A stretch of 64,000 nt of DNA from Mycolicibacterium sp. YH-1 (GTDB lineage Bacteria; Actinomycetota; Actinomycetes; Mycobacteriales; Mycobacteriaceae): NCBI RefSeq assembly GCF_022557175.1, contig NZ_CP092915.1, forward strand, positions 6,386,001 through 6,450,000. Reading direction: 5' to 3'. A program made the position numbers and the translations under genes. Shown here in pieces: positions 34,217 to 42,231 of this stretch. The notes beneath the pieces are model-generated. The model made no database searches and was not told the origin of the DNA. It saw only the letters and a program-made list of their open reading frames with translations. Positions within the stretch are counted from its first letter, which is position 1. Each line of letters opens with the position of its first letter.

Positions 34217-35665
34217 ATGACCGACCTAGCATTTCGCTCCGCACGGGAGCTTGCGACCGCCATCGCGACAAAAGAGGTGTCGAGCGTCGAATTACTCGAC
34301 TACTACCTCGCCCGGGTGGAACGCCTCGATCCGCAGGTGAACGCCATCGTTGCCCGGGACGAGGCGGGCGCGAGATCCGCTGCTCTGGCGGCCGACCTCG
34401 CAGTCTCCCGGGGCGAGCCGCTCGGCCGCCTGCACGGTGTCCCGGTGACCGTCAAGGACAGTCTCGAGGTCGCGGGCATGCGGACCACTGGCGGCTCCAC
34501 CCGCTGGGGCCAACATGTCTCGACAGCTGACGCTGATTCAGTTGCGTCACTTAAGAACTCGGGAGCGATAGTATTCAGCAAGTCCAATCTGCCGGCCGAC
34601 GCTCGGGACTGGCAGACCTACAACGAGATCTACGGGACGACGAACAATCCGTGGGACCTCACTCGCGGACCTGGCGGTTCGTCCGGTGGCTCCGCCGCAG
34701 CACTCGCAGCCGGGCTGACCGGCTTGGAGCTCGGCGGTGACACAGCAGGCTCGATTCGGATACCCGCACACCATTGCGGCATCTATGGACTGCGCCCTTC
34801 GTACGGAATCGTGCCGAGACACGGCAGCGTATCCGGCCATGCTCCAGGAACTCTGGCGAACTTCGACATGGCGGTACTCGGCCCGCTGGGAAGACATGCC
34901 GACGACCTCGCCCTCGGCCTCGACGTCCTAGCAGGAGCTGACCGCGACCACGCCCCGGCCTGGCGGCTGGGTCTACCTTCTCCGATACCAAGATCACTGC
35001 GGGAGTTCCGCGTCGCGGCATGGCTCAACGATCCGTTCTGCCCAGTCGACAGCGAGTTGGTCACGATCATGAAGACGGCACTGGCGGCCATCCAGGCCGA
35101 GGGGGCAACGGTCATCGAGCGCAAAGGACCGGTCGGTCTCGAGGAAACGATGAACCTGTACCGGCCGTTGCTGATGGCGCAGAGCGGTCTGATCGAGTCG
35201 GACGATTCGTATGCTCAGCTCGTGGGGTTGGGCGCCGCGGAAGGGCCAGAGGGCGTCGCCGCATCCGAGCTGACAATCCGATTCCGCGACTGGCACACGC
35301 TCGACGAGCGCCGGCAACACTCACGTCGGCGCTGGGCCAATTTCTTCCGCGACGTCGACGTACTTCTCTGCCCAGTAAGCCCTACGGCTGCGTTTCCCCA
35401 CGACCAGCGACCAGATCCCGGTTGGTCGGTCCGAACGCTACAGGTAGACGGTGCCGACCGACCATATAGCGACATGCTCACATGGATTGCATCGTCATCA
35501 CTCAACCACCTTCCGGCAGCGGTCGCGCCTGTGGGGATGACACGGCACGGGCATCCGGTCGGCATCCAGGTGATCGCCCCATATCTGCACGATCGCACGG
35601 CAGTGCATTTCGTGCGGTGTCTCGCAGAAGTTATCGGCGGATTCCAGCGTCCTCCTGGATTCTAG
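34217..35665 (+). CDS. Amidase (amidase signature family)
   Basis: 482 residues. The amidase signature triad is visible: Lys in GVPVTVKDSLEV, the cis-Ser and nucleophilic Ser in GPGGSSGGSAAALAAGLTGL and ELGGDTAGSIRIPAHHCGIY. The C-terminal SSLNHLPAAVAPVGMTRHGH and GIQVIAPY are also typical. It hydrolyses an amide to an acid and amine or ammonia. GAGGAG lies a few bases before the ATG. It diverges from the ubiD operon, so amide hydrolysis followed by decarboxylation of the acid is a reasonable pathway inference. Confidence 0.92.
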   Translation: MTDLAFRSARELATAIATKEVSSVELLDYYLARVERLDPQVNAIVARDEAGARSAALAADLAVSRGEPLGRLHGVPVTVKDSLEVAGMRTTGGSTRWGQHVSTADADSVASLKNSGAIVFSKSNLPADARDWQTYNEIYGTTNNPWDLTRGPGGSSGGSAAALAAGLTGLELGGDTAGSIRIPAHHCGIYGLRPSYGIVPRHGSVSGHAPGTLANFDMAVLGPLGRHADDLALGLDVLAGADRDHAPAWRLGLPSPIPRSLREFRVAAWLNDPFCPVDSELVTIMKTALAAIQAEGATVIERKGPVGLEETMNLYRPLLMAQSGLIESDDSYAQLVGLGAAEGPEGVAASELTIRFRDWHTLDERRQHSRRRWANFFRDVDVLLCPVSPTAAFPHDQRPDPGWSVRTLQVDGADRPYSDMLTWIASSSLNHLPAAVAPVGMTRHGHPVGIQVIAPYLHDRTAVHFVRCLAEVIGGFQRPPGF

Positions 35666-35964
35666 GTACAGCAACGCCTCTACCTCGTTCCGCTAGCAAG
35701 CCTGCCTCCTAGTCAGATGCACATTGAACTGACGCACCCTCAGCAGACCATGACAAACCCATCAGGAGCGTCATGGTCGGCCGACGTCGACGCAGGCAGC
35801 CGCGAGGCGGTGGGTTCGGCCCGTACAGGTACGGTCCGTCACGCGGGAACGCACAACGCCGCGCCGCTGTCGTTGGCGGCTGCGGTGGCGACGATGGGTC
35901 TGACCGCGCGGGATGACGCTCAGATCTCGCACACTCGAGTCACGCTTTGAAACAGCGCATGGCT
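35666..35964. other. Gap with no supported gene
   Basis: Roughly 300 bp after the amidase. Short open frames on both strands lack codon bias, ribosome sites or known motifs. Nothing recognisable was found here; it borders the decayed SDR remnant. Confidence 0.6.
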
Positions 35965-36231
35965 TCACGTGATCGTCACACCACCGTCAACTACTACGGT
36001 CTGGCCGATGACGTAGCCGCCAGCGTCGGATATCAGCCAAACTAGTGTGGCCGCCAGTGCCTCCGGGTCTCCCATCCTGCCGGCGACGATCCGTGAGGCC
36101 ACCGAATTGACGTAGTCGGGGCGAAGTCGATCTTCGCGACGAGCCGTCAGCACCAAGTCAGCACGCGCTTCGGCGCAGGTGGAAGCGAAGGCGATGCCCA
36201 GACCCGAGGATGCCACCATCACATCGGCCTT
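35965..36231 (-). pseudogene. SDR gene remnant with internal deletion
   Basis: The sequence keeps a recognisable SDR start (SSGLGIAFASTCAEARADLV then LTARREDRL) immediately joined to an SDR end (DYVNSVASRIVAGRMGDPEA, AATLVWLISDAGGYVIGQTV, VDGGVTIT). The central 150 or so residues, with NNAG, Ser, YxxxK, are missing. The open frame extends upstream to 36492 but that part has no SDR similarity. A second frame over 36260-36480 looks coding-like but was not recognised. I read this as a decayed gene created by a deletion. Confidence 0.72.
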
Positions 36232-36504
36232 CTTCTGACTTGACTGCCAGCATCGCCGCGGCGTCATTCTCGACCGCAAGCACAGGCGTGTTCTCACTGC
36301 TCCTGAGCCGGTGGCGATCTTTCGCGGCGACTTGCACACTGGAATCTTGTGCGGCAGCCAGACCGGACTGGCCAACGCCTGCCTCACAGTGCAGCGGCTC
36401 ATCCGGCACTTGCAGTCCCATCGGGCCGCCACCCAACTTGTTCCAATACTTGTGAAACTGACGTTGAGGTGGTCCTGAATTCGAGCCGTCACACCGGGCC
36501 CGAA

Positions 36505-36885
36505 TCAAGATGGCACAGTCACCGCCTGGAGGCTCGGAAACACCCGGTAGTGCGAGTCGTTCGAGAACCGATCGGTCGGCGCTGCGGAAGTTGATTCCGG
36601 CACCTCGAGTGGCACAAGACTATCGACACAGACCTGGAGACAGAGCACATCCTCACACCCCGCGTAGCCGGTGAGCCACGCTCTGCACTCCTGTAGCAGG
36701 TCTTGATCTATCGAAACCTTCAGCGAGACAAGCAGAGTAAGGAGATCACGAACCACCTCGAACGTATCGCCGGAACCTATCGCCACGAAGACTCTCCCGC
36801 GATCAATCCTATCCAAGTGGGGCTTCGCGGCTTGGGCAAGGTCCCAAGCAACGTTGTACTCGCACGTTCGGTATGGCACGATCAC
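36505..36885 (-). CDS. Hypothetical protein downstream of the ABM monooxygenase
   Basis: 126 residues starting at a GTG 12 bp after the ABM gene stop, in the same direction. It contains IVPYRTCEYNVAWDLAQAAK then IDRGRVFVAIGSGDTFEVVR and hydrophobic LLTLLVSLKVSIDQDLLQEC. The composition looks like a real soluble helical protein, but I do not recognise a family. The last 30 residues are less convincing, so the true C-terminus may have been altered by the same decay that hit the adjacent SDR remnant. No good ribosome site precedes it. Confidence 0.45.
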   Translation of the reverse strand: MIVPYRTCEYNVAWDLAQAAKPHLDRIDRGRVFVAIGSGDTFEVVRDLLTLLVSLKVSIDQDLLQECRAWLTGYAGCEDVLCLQVCVDSLVPLEVPESTSAAPTDRFSNDSHYRVFPSLQAVTVPS

Positions 36886-36897
36886 GGACCCGTCAGA

Positions 36898-37188
36898 TCA
36901 GACGTTCGCCTCTGCGAAGAAGCGGATCACCGGCTCCTTCTGAAGATTCCTCGCCAAGTCCGTGCCGAGTTCAGACTTGGCACGCAAGGCAATCGACTTC
37001 TCGAAGCTCGCCCGATCGCTCCACTTCTCGATGACCACCAACTGGTCGGGGTCCTCCAGTTCCCGAACGACCCGGATCTCAATGCAGCCGTCGCAAATAC
37101 GCGCTGCTGGAACGATTTCGGTCAAGAACTCCTCGACAGCATCACCTGCACCCTGTTTCGCCCGAAGATGCGCGAGTACCGTCACCAT
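36898..37188 (-). CDS. ABM-domain (quinol monooxygenase-like) protein
   Basis: 96 residues of the antibiotic-biosynthesis monooxygenase/YgiN fold: VTVLAHLRAKQGAGDAVEEF then LTEIVPAARICDGCIEIRVV, DPDQLVVIEKWSDRASFEKS. Such dimeric alpha/beta barrels oxidise quinols or act on polyketide-like aromatics without a cofactor. ATG 37188 is preferred, with AGGAG 5 bp upstream; the ORF could start at GTG 37194. It diverges from the alpha/beta hydrolase, and two GAGTA...TACTC repeats lie in between. Confidence 0.82.
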   Translation of the reverse strand: MVTVLAHLRAKQGAGDAVEEFLTEIVPAARICDGCIEIRVVRELEDPDQLVVIEKWSDRASFEKSIALRAKSELGTDLARNLQKEPVIRFFAEANV

Positions 37189-37259
37189 GTCCACTCCTAG
37201 TCCGTGTTCCGGTCAATCCAGACCTAAAACAGGGTGCTCGCACATCGGACCGCTGTCAG

Positions 37260-37274
37260 GAGTAGTCGATACTC
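37260..37274. promoter_or_regulatory. Operator-like inverted repeat, copy 1
   Basis: GAGTAGTCGATACTC: arms GAGTA and TACTC. It lies 72 bp upstream of the ABM start and 151 bp upstream of the hydrolase TTG start. It is nearly identical to the copies at 37318 and 38323. Confidence 0.7.
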
Positions 37275-37317
37275 TTTCAATCCTGCGGAACGCTGTCGTC
37301 TACCAACCGTGCCAGGA

Positions 37318-37332
37318 GAGTAGCGGCTACTC
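37318..37332. promoter_or_regulatory. Operator-like inverted repeat, copy 2
   Basis: GAGTAGCGGCTACTC: arms GAGTAG and CTACTC around 3 bp. It lies about 78 bp before the TTG start of the alpha/beta hydrolase and 58 bp from copy 1. Confidence 0.75.
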
Positions 37333-37410
37333 ATGATTCCTCGGTTCAACCATGTTCTGCTCGGCTGCGCGTTACACGAAATGTGCACGAACACCCGAGA
37401 GGAGTGCCCC

Positions 37411-38283
37411 TTGGTTACTCAGAGTTCCGAGCACATCGAACCGCGTACGGTCGCCTTCCGCGGAGTTGGTCACATCGGCCTGATCGGCGACGAGTGGAAC
37501 CGATTGTCACCGTCGTCGGTTGGACAGCCCACAGTGGTCCTTCTCCACGGCGGCGGCCAGACCCGTCTGTCCTGGCGGAATACCGGCCAGGTCCTCGCTC
37601 GCGAGGGCGCTCATGTGATCACGCTGGATGCTCGCGGTCACGGCGATAGTGACCGTGCACCCGACGCGGACTACTCGGCTGAGGTGATGGTCGAGGATGT
37701 GCTTGCAGTGATCGACCAAATCGGGCGTCCCGTCATCTTGATCGGTGCGAGCATGGGTGGTCTGACGGGAATCATGGCCGCGCACAAGGCGGGCCAAGAT
37801 GTGGTGACCAAGTTGATTCTCGTCGATGTAGTACCTCGATTCGAGCGGTCCGGCAGCGCACGCGTCCGTGACTTCATGTCGAATCACCTTGACGGCTTCG
37901 GGTCGTTGGAAGAGGCCGCTGAAGCCGTTTCCGCCTACCTCCCCCACCGAAGGAAGCCCCGAAGCCCAGAGGGATTGACGAAGAACCTCCGCTTGCGTGA
38001 CGGTCGGTGGTACTGGCATTGGGACCCCGCCTTCCTAGCCCGTCCGAAGGACGGACGGGCTGAGCGGACCGAGCGGTTGGAGCATGCAGCAAGTAGTCTG
38101 CGCATCCCGATCCTGCTCATTCGGGGCAAGCTCTCCGATGTGGTGAGCCCCAATGGGGTGCAGGACTTTCTGGAGAAGGTTCCCGCAGCCGAGTTTGTCG
38201 AGCTGTCCGGCGCCGCCCACACCGCCGCCAGTGACGATAATGACGCATTCTCAGACGCGGTTGTCGCTTTCGTTACCCGATGA
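37411..38283 (+). CDS. Alpha/beta hydrolase
   Basis: 290 residues. Oxyanion motif LLHGGGQTRLSW, nucleophile elbow ILIGASMGGLTG (Ser), acid Asp in LIRGKLSDVVSPNG and catalytic His in LSGAAHTAA. The TTG at 37411 is chosen because AGAGGAG sits 6 bp before it. The in-frame ATG at 37333 directly abuts an operator repeat and would add 26 residues with no homology. The gene is flanked by three near-identical inverted repeats and precedes the molybdoenzyme trio, so it is probably co-regulated with it. Likely an ester or ring-cleavage C-C hydrolase. Confidence 0.88.
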   Translation: MVTQSSEHIEPRTVAFRGVGHIGLIGDEWNRLSPSSVGQPTVVLLHGGGQTRLSWRNTGQVLAREGAHVITLDARGHGDSDRAPDADYSAEVMVEDVLAVIDQIGRPVILIGASMGGLTGIMAAHKAGQDVVTKLILVDVVPRFERSGSARVRDFMSNHLDGFGSLEEAAEAVSAYLPHRRKPRSPEGLTKNLRLRDGRWYWHWDPAFLARPKDGRAERTERLEHAASSLRIPILLIRGKLSDVVSPNGVQDFLEKVPAAEFVELSGAAHTAASDDNDAFSDAVVAFVTR

Positions 38284-38322
38284 GATTCGGCGCACCGCAC
38301 CGGTATCCGTCGCGACGGGCGA

Positions 38323-38337
38323 GAGTAGTGACTACTC
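38323..38337. promoter_or_regulatory. Operator-like inverted repeat, copy 3
   Basis: GAGTAGTGACTACTC: arms GAGTAG and CTACTC around TGA. It lies in the 115-bp gap between the hydrolase stop and the molybdopterin oxidoreductase start (38399). Same consensus as the copies at 37260 and 37318. Confidence 0.75.
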
Positions 38338-38398
38338 CTGACATTGTTGACTGGCCGTGCTCGACTCGAGACCGAATCTAGCCACGAGGATCACGACA

Positions 38399-40606
38399 AT
38401 GCACCCAACGAAGCCATCGCCGGTGTACACCCATTGTTGTTACTGTTTGTCGTTGTGCGGTATCGAGATATCGCTCGACGAATCCCGCGAGAAAATCGAG
38501 TCGATCAAGCCCGACCGTTCCAATCCGTATAGCTGGGCTGACTTCTGCCGTAAGGGCTTGACAGCCGGTGAGGTCCGCAACCACCCCTATCGATTGACGT
38601 CGCCGATGCGTCGAGTAGGAGATCGGTACGAACCCGCAACCTATGCCGAAGCGCTTGAGGACATCTCTCGACGACTCAACAAGATCATCGACAAACACGG
38701 CGCCGATGCAGTCGGGTCGTACCACGGAAATCCCATGGGTTTCGCGTTCCACAACACCATCTTCTTCACCGGGCTATTGGACGCGATAGGAACACGCAAT
38801 CGGTTCTGGGTGGGTTCGGTTGACCAGAATGCAGCTCACGTCGTGCAGAAGAACATGTACGGCTCAGACCTACTCGGACTCTCAGGCGACATCGATGAGT
38901 GCGACTACTTCCTGCTCCTGGGCATGGATCCCTCGGTGAGCAAGTTCGGCTGGATCGAGAGCGTTCCCAACGGCTGGAACCGTGTCCTTCAGCGACGCGA
39001 CCGCGGCGCCACGTTGGTACTGGTCGATCCCCGACGTTCGGACAGCGCGGATCGCGCTGACCTACACGTACCGATCGAGCCGGGGACCGACTGGGCGCTC
39101 CTGCTGGCGATCGTCAAGGTTATCTTGGACGAGTCACTCGACGTCACGCCGGTCGCAGTCGCCATGACCGGAATGGACACACTACGCGGGCTCGTCGCCG
39201 ATGCGAACCTCAACGAGCTGGCGCAGCGATGCGGAGTTCCGCTCGAAACGATCACCTACATCGCACGTGATTTCGCCACCGCCCGTACCGCGATGTGCGT
39301 CACGCATACGGGGGTGGCACACAATGAGGGTGGGACCGTCGGGGAATGGCTCGGCCACGTCGTCAACCTGATCACCAATCGTATAGACACTCCGGGCGGG
39401 AAGCGGTTCGAACGCGGCATCGTCGACCTCGCCAAGGCATTCGAGATGATGGCGCCACCGTCAGAGCACCTCACACGGCTACGCGGTCTTCCGACGATTG
39501 CCGGGTTCCACGCTCTTGCCGAGCTGGCCGACGAGATCCGCGTACCCGGACAAGGCCAGATTCGCGCCATGGTGATCGCATCAGGCAACCCTGTCGTCAG
39601 CGGACCAGACAGTGCGGCGTTGGACGCCGCCCTCAGTCAACTCGATCTCCTCGTCGCGGTGGATATTGTGCAACGCGAGAGTCACCAACACGCCGACTGG
39701 TTGATTCCAGGGACACACTGGCTGGAGCGCGGTGAGCTGAATCCGGGATTTTCCGGCATTGCGAACTCGCCGTTCGTGCAGATGTCGCGCCAGGTACTGC
39801 CCAAACCCGATTCGGTATGGGAAGAATGGGAGTTCTTTCTCGAACTCGCATTGCATCTCAAGCGGCCGCTCTTCGGGCGCCGCGGAGTCAATACCTTCGC
39901 CAAACTCAGCCGCCTGCTCGCACAACGCACCGGCCGCCCGCAGTTGGGTCTGAACGGAGAGTGGATCACCCGCGGCATGGTCGCTGCCGGCCGCCGAGTT
40001 CGATACCGCGACATCGCCGGCAGCCCGCACGGCCTGCAGTTCGGCGAAAAGCGTTACGGCGACCTCGCGCAGGCTCTGATGACCCCCGACGGGAAAGTGC
40101 AGGCTGCTCCAAAGGTGCTCGTCGAAGAGTGTCGCCGCCTGCTCTCCAGCAAGGCAGACTCCAATCGGACCTACCCGTTCACCTTGATCAACAGGCGCAT
40201 TCGCGAGTCGATGAACTCGTGGATCAACGACGTTCCGGGCGTTCACGTGAATGAACGTCGAAACTACGCCGAGATCGATCGTGCAGACGCGGAGGCACTC
40301 GGCCTGACTGACGGCGAAGTGGTGCGCCTGGTCTCCGACAGCGGCACGGTCGACATCCCCGTGCGTATCACCACAGGTGGTCGACGGGGAATGATCGCCG
40401 TGGCTCATGGATGGGGGTCACGCGCCTTCGACCCGCTCGGCGACGCTCCGACTACGTATGGAACGAACCGAAACCTCCTCGTCAGCAGCACTTCTCTGGA
40501 TCGGCTGTCACAAACACCGACCTTCAACACCACTCACGTCCGGATCGAGAGGATAGCGCACGGCGAGCCTGCACCGCCGGAGTCATCGATCGGGGCCGCT
40601 CGATGA
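38399..40606 (+). CDS. Molybdopterin-dependent oxidoreductase (DMSO reductase superfamily)
   Basis: 735 residues. An N-terminal [4Fe-4S] site is formed by Cys13, Cys16, Cys20 and Cys50 (HCCYCLSLCG and ADFCRKG). It is followed by the bis-MGD-binding segments HGNPMGFAFHN, LLLGMDPSVSKFGW, DPRRSDSADRADLHVPIEPG and the C-terminal cap domain (HVNERRNYAEIDRADAEALG, GWGSRAFDPLGD). No twin-arginine signal is seen, so it is cytoplasmic. GAGGAT precedes the ATG. Its stop overlaps the ferredoxin start (ATGA), and the ferredoxin overlaps an FprA-type reductase: an electron-transfer trio. A paralogue begins at 62560. Substrate unknown. Confidence 0.92.
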   Translation: MHPTKPSPVYTHCCYCLSLCGIEISLDESREKIESIKPDRSNPYSWADFCRKGLTAGEVRNHPYRLTSPMRRVGDRYEPATYAEALEDISRRLNKIIDKHGADAVGSYHGNPMGFAFHNTIFFTGLLDAIGTRNRFWVGSVDQNAAHVVQKNMYGSDLLGLSGDIDECDYFLLLGMDPSVSKFGWIESVPNGWNRVLQRRDRGATLVLVDPRRSDSADRADLHVPIEPGTDWALLLAIVKVILDESLDVTPVAVAMTGMDTLRGLVADANLNELAQRCGVPLETITYIARDFATARTAMCVTHTGVAHNEGGTVGEWLGHVVNLITNRIDTPGGKRFERGIVDLAKAFEMMAPPSEHLTRLRGLPTIAGFHALAELADEIRVPGQGQIRAMVIASGNPVVSGPDSAALDAALSQLDLLVAVDIVQRESHQHADWLIPGTHWLERGELNPGFSGIANSPFVQMSRQVLPKPDSVWEEWEFFLELALHLKRPLFGRRGVNTFAKLSRLLAQRTGRPQLGLNGEWITRGMVAAGRRVRYRDIAGSPHGLQFGEKRYGDLAQALMTPDGKVQAAPKVLVEECRRLLSSKADSNRTYPFTLINRRIRESMNSWINDVPGVHVNERRNYAEIDRADAEALGLTDGEVVRLVSDSGTVDIPVRITTGGRRGMIAVAHGWGSRAFDPLGDAPTTYGTNRNLLVSSTSLDRLSQTPTFNTTHVRIERIAHGEPAPPESSIGAAR

Positions 40607-40866
40607 CCTACGTGATACTCGGCTCGTGTGTCCTCGACACGGCGTGTGTCGACGCGTGCCCCGTGGACTGCATTCGCCCACGCCCCGACGATGCGGACTT
40701 CCGGTCAGCGGAAATGCTCTACATCGACCCCGTCGCTTGCGTCAACTGCAACGCCTGCCGCGAAGCCTGCCCGATCGAAGCCATCACGCCCGAGCGCGAG
40801 TTCCCTGCGAGCCTGCACGTCTACACCGCGGTGAACGCCGGCTATTTCAACCACCGCAATGAATAG
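40603..40866 (+). CDS. 7Fe-type ferredoxin
   Basis: 87 residues. First cluster cysteines C9, C15, C19 and C23 (GSCVLDTACVDACPVDCI) resemble the 3Fe-4S/4Fe-4S pattern of 7Fe ferredoxins. The second set is C46, C49, C52, C56 (CVNCNACREACPIEAI). The start overlaps the molybdoenzyme stop as ATGA and its end overlaps the reductase start by 8 bp. It is thus expected to carry electrons between the FprA-type reductase and the molybdoenzyme. Confidence 0.92.
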   Translation: MTYVILGSCVLDTACVDACPVDCIRPRPDDADFRSAEMLYIDPVACVNCNACREACPIEAITPEREFPASLHVYTAVNAGYFNHRNE

Positions 40867-42223
40867 CAGTCCCATGCGCACGGCGGTGGTCGGGGCAGGG
40901 CCATCCGGCATTTACGCGACTGTCGAGATCCTGAACAGTTACCCCCACGCCACGGTGGATCTCTACGATCGCCTGCCGTCCCCCGGCGGCCTCGTTCGAT
41001 ACGGGGTAGCACCGGATCACTACGACCGCCGCAAGTTGACAGCCGTGTACCTGCGAATGGCATTGGCAACTGGACGCTTTCACTACTACGGCAATGTCGA
41101 GGTCGGCAAGCACATCTCGGTCACCGAGTTGAGCCAGCACTACCACGCAGCCGTATACGCTCACGGCGCCTCCGACGACCGGCGACTTGGGATACCGGGC
41201 GAGAACCTTCGAGGGGTGTACGCCGCGGCGGATTTCGTTGGCTGGTACAACGGTCACCCCGATCACACCGCCAACGTGTTCGACTTCAGCGGCCATCGCG
41301 CGGTTGTGATCGGCAACGGAAATGTCGCGCTCGATGTCGCGCGCATCTTGTTGCTAGGAGCAGATTCATTCGGCCGCACCGACATCGCCGACCACGCCCT
41401 CGAGGCACTCGCTACATCCGCGATCAGGGAAGTGGTTATCGTCGGCCGTCGCGGACCGAACCAGGCAAGCTACACGGCAACCGAATTGATCGCCCTCGCA
41501 GACCTCAATGCGACAGTACACACGAATGTCGACCGCGATCTGCTCGAAGTACCGCAGGCGGCCCACGCCCAAACGTATGCGAGCTTCCTGAAAGCCAAGG
41601 CGATGTCCGATCTGTTGAGAGCGTCGGAGTCTTCACGTAGCGATCGACGGCTTGTGTTTCAGTTCCTCTCGTCCCCTGTGGAGATAGTGGGCGCGGAGCA
41701 AGTCGAAGCCGTTCGGCTAGTGACCAACGAACTCGACATCGAACCAGGAGGGGCGGTCGTCGCACACGCCACCACCGAGAGCCGGACGCTGTCGGCTGGG
41801 ATGGTATTCCGATCGGTGGGCTACCGCGGACGACCACTGCAGGGACTGCCGTTCGATGCCGCCAACGCCGTGGTTCCGAACAGGCGCGGACGAGTAATCG
41901 AACCCGACACCGACATAGCGTTGCCGGGCCACTACGTCACTGGCTGGATCAAACGGGGTTCCAGCGGCGTTATCGGTAGTAACAAGACGTGCGCCCGCGA
42001 GACCGTAGGGGCCATACTCGAGGACTACGAAGCCGGTCTGCTGACCGCACCCGAGACCTCCGACATCACCGATCTGATCATCGAACGCCAACCCGAGCAC
42101 ATCGGGATGTCGGGCTGGTCACGTATCGACCGTTCGGAGCAGCGTGCCGGCGAGTCGGCCGGCCGGCCTAGAAGGAAGCTCGTGACTATCGACGAGATGG
42201 TAGCAACCGCGCAGCGCCACTAA
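40859..42223 (+). CDS. fprA: FprA-type ferredoxin-NADP+ reductase
   Basis: 454 residues. The FAD loop TAVVGAGPSGIYATVEIL is at the N-terminus, RYGVAPDHYDRRKLTAVY is typical of the adrenodoxin-reductase-like family, and VVIGNGNVALDVARILLLGA is the NADP site. VVIVGRRGPNQASYTATEL and HYVTGWIKRGSSGVIGSNKT close the pattern. It transfers electrons between NADPH and the ferredoxin encoded directly upstream (8-bp overlap). Together with the molybdopterin oxidoreductase it makes a compact NADP(H)-linked molybdoenzyme system. The gene is convergent with the FAD reductase of the Rieske pair (8 bp between stops). Confidence 0.92.
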   Translation: MNSSPMRTAVVGAGPSGIYATVEILNSYPHATVDLYDRLPSPGGLVRYGVAPDHYDRRKLTAVYLRMALATGRFHYYGNVEVGKHISVTELSQHYHAAVYAHGASDDRRLGIPGENLRGVYAAADFVGWYNGHPDHTANVFDFSGHRAVVIGNGNVALDVARILLLGADSFGRTDIADHALEALATSAIREVVIVGRRGPNQASYTATELIALADLNATVHTNVDRDLLEVPQAAHAQTYASFLKAKAMSDLLRASESSRSDRRLVFQFLSSPVEIVGAEQVEAVRLVTNELDIEPGGAVVAHATTESRTLSAGMVFRSVGYRGRPLQGLPFDAANAVVPNRRGRVIEPDTDIALPGHYVTGWIKRGSSGVIGSNKTCARETVGAILEDYEAGLLTAPETSDITDLIIERQPEHIGMSGWSRIDRSEQRAGESAGRPRRKLVTIDEMVATAQRH

Positions 42224-42231
42224 AACTGCGC

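Noticed and set aside
35717..35950. 77-codon open frame after the amidase
   Set aside because: No ribosome site, no recognisable domain and biased Ala/Thr composition; treated as non-coding.
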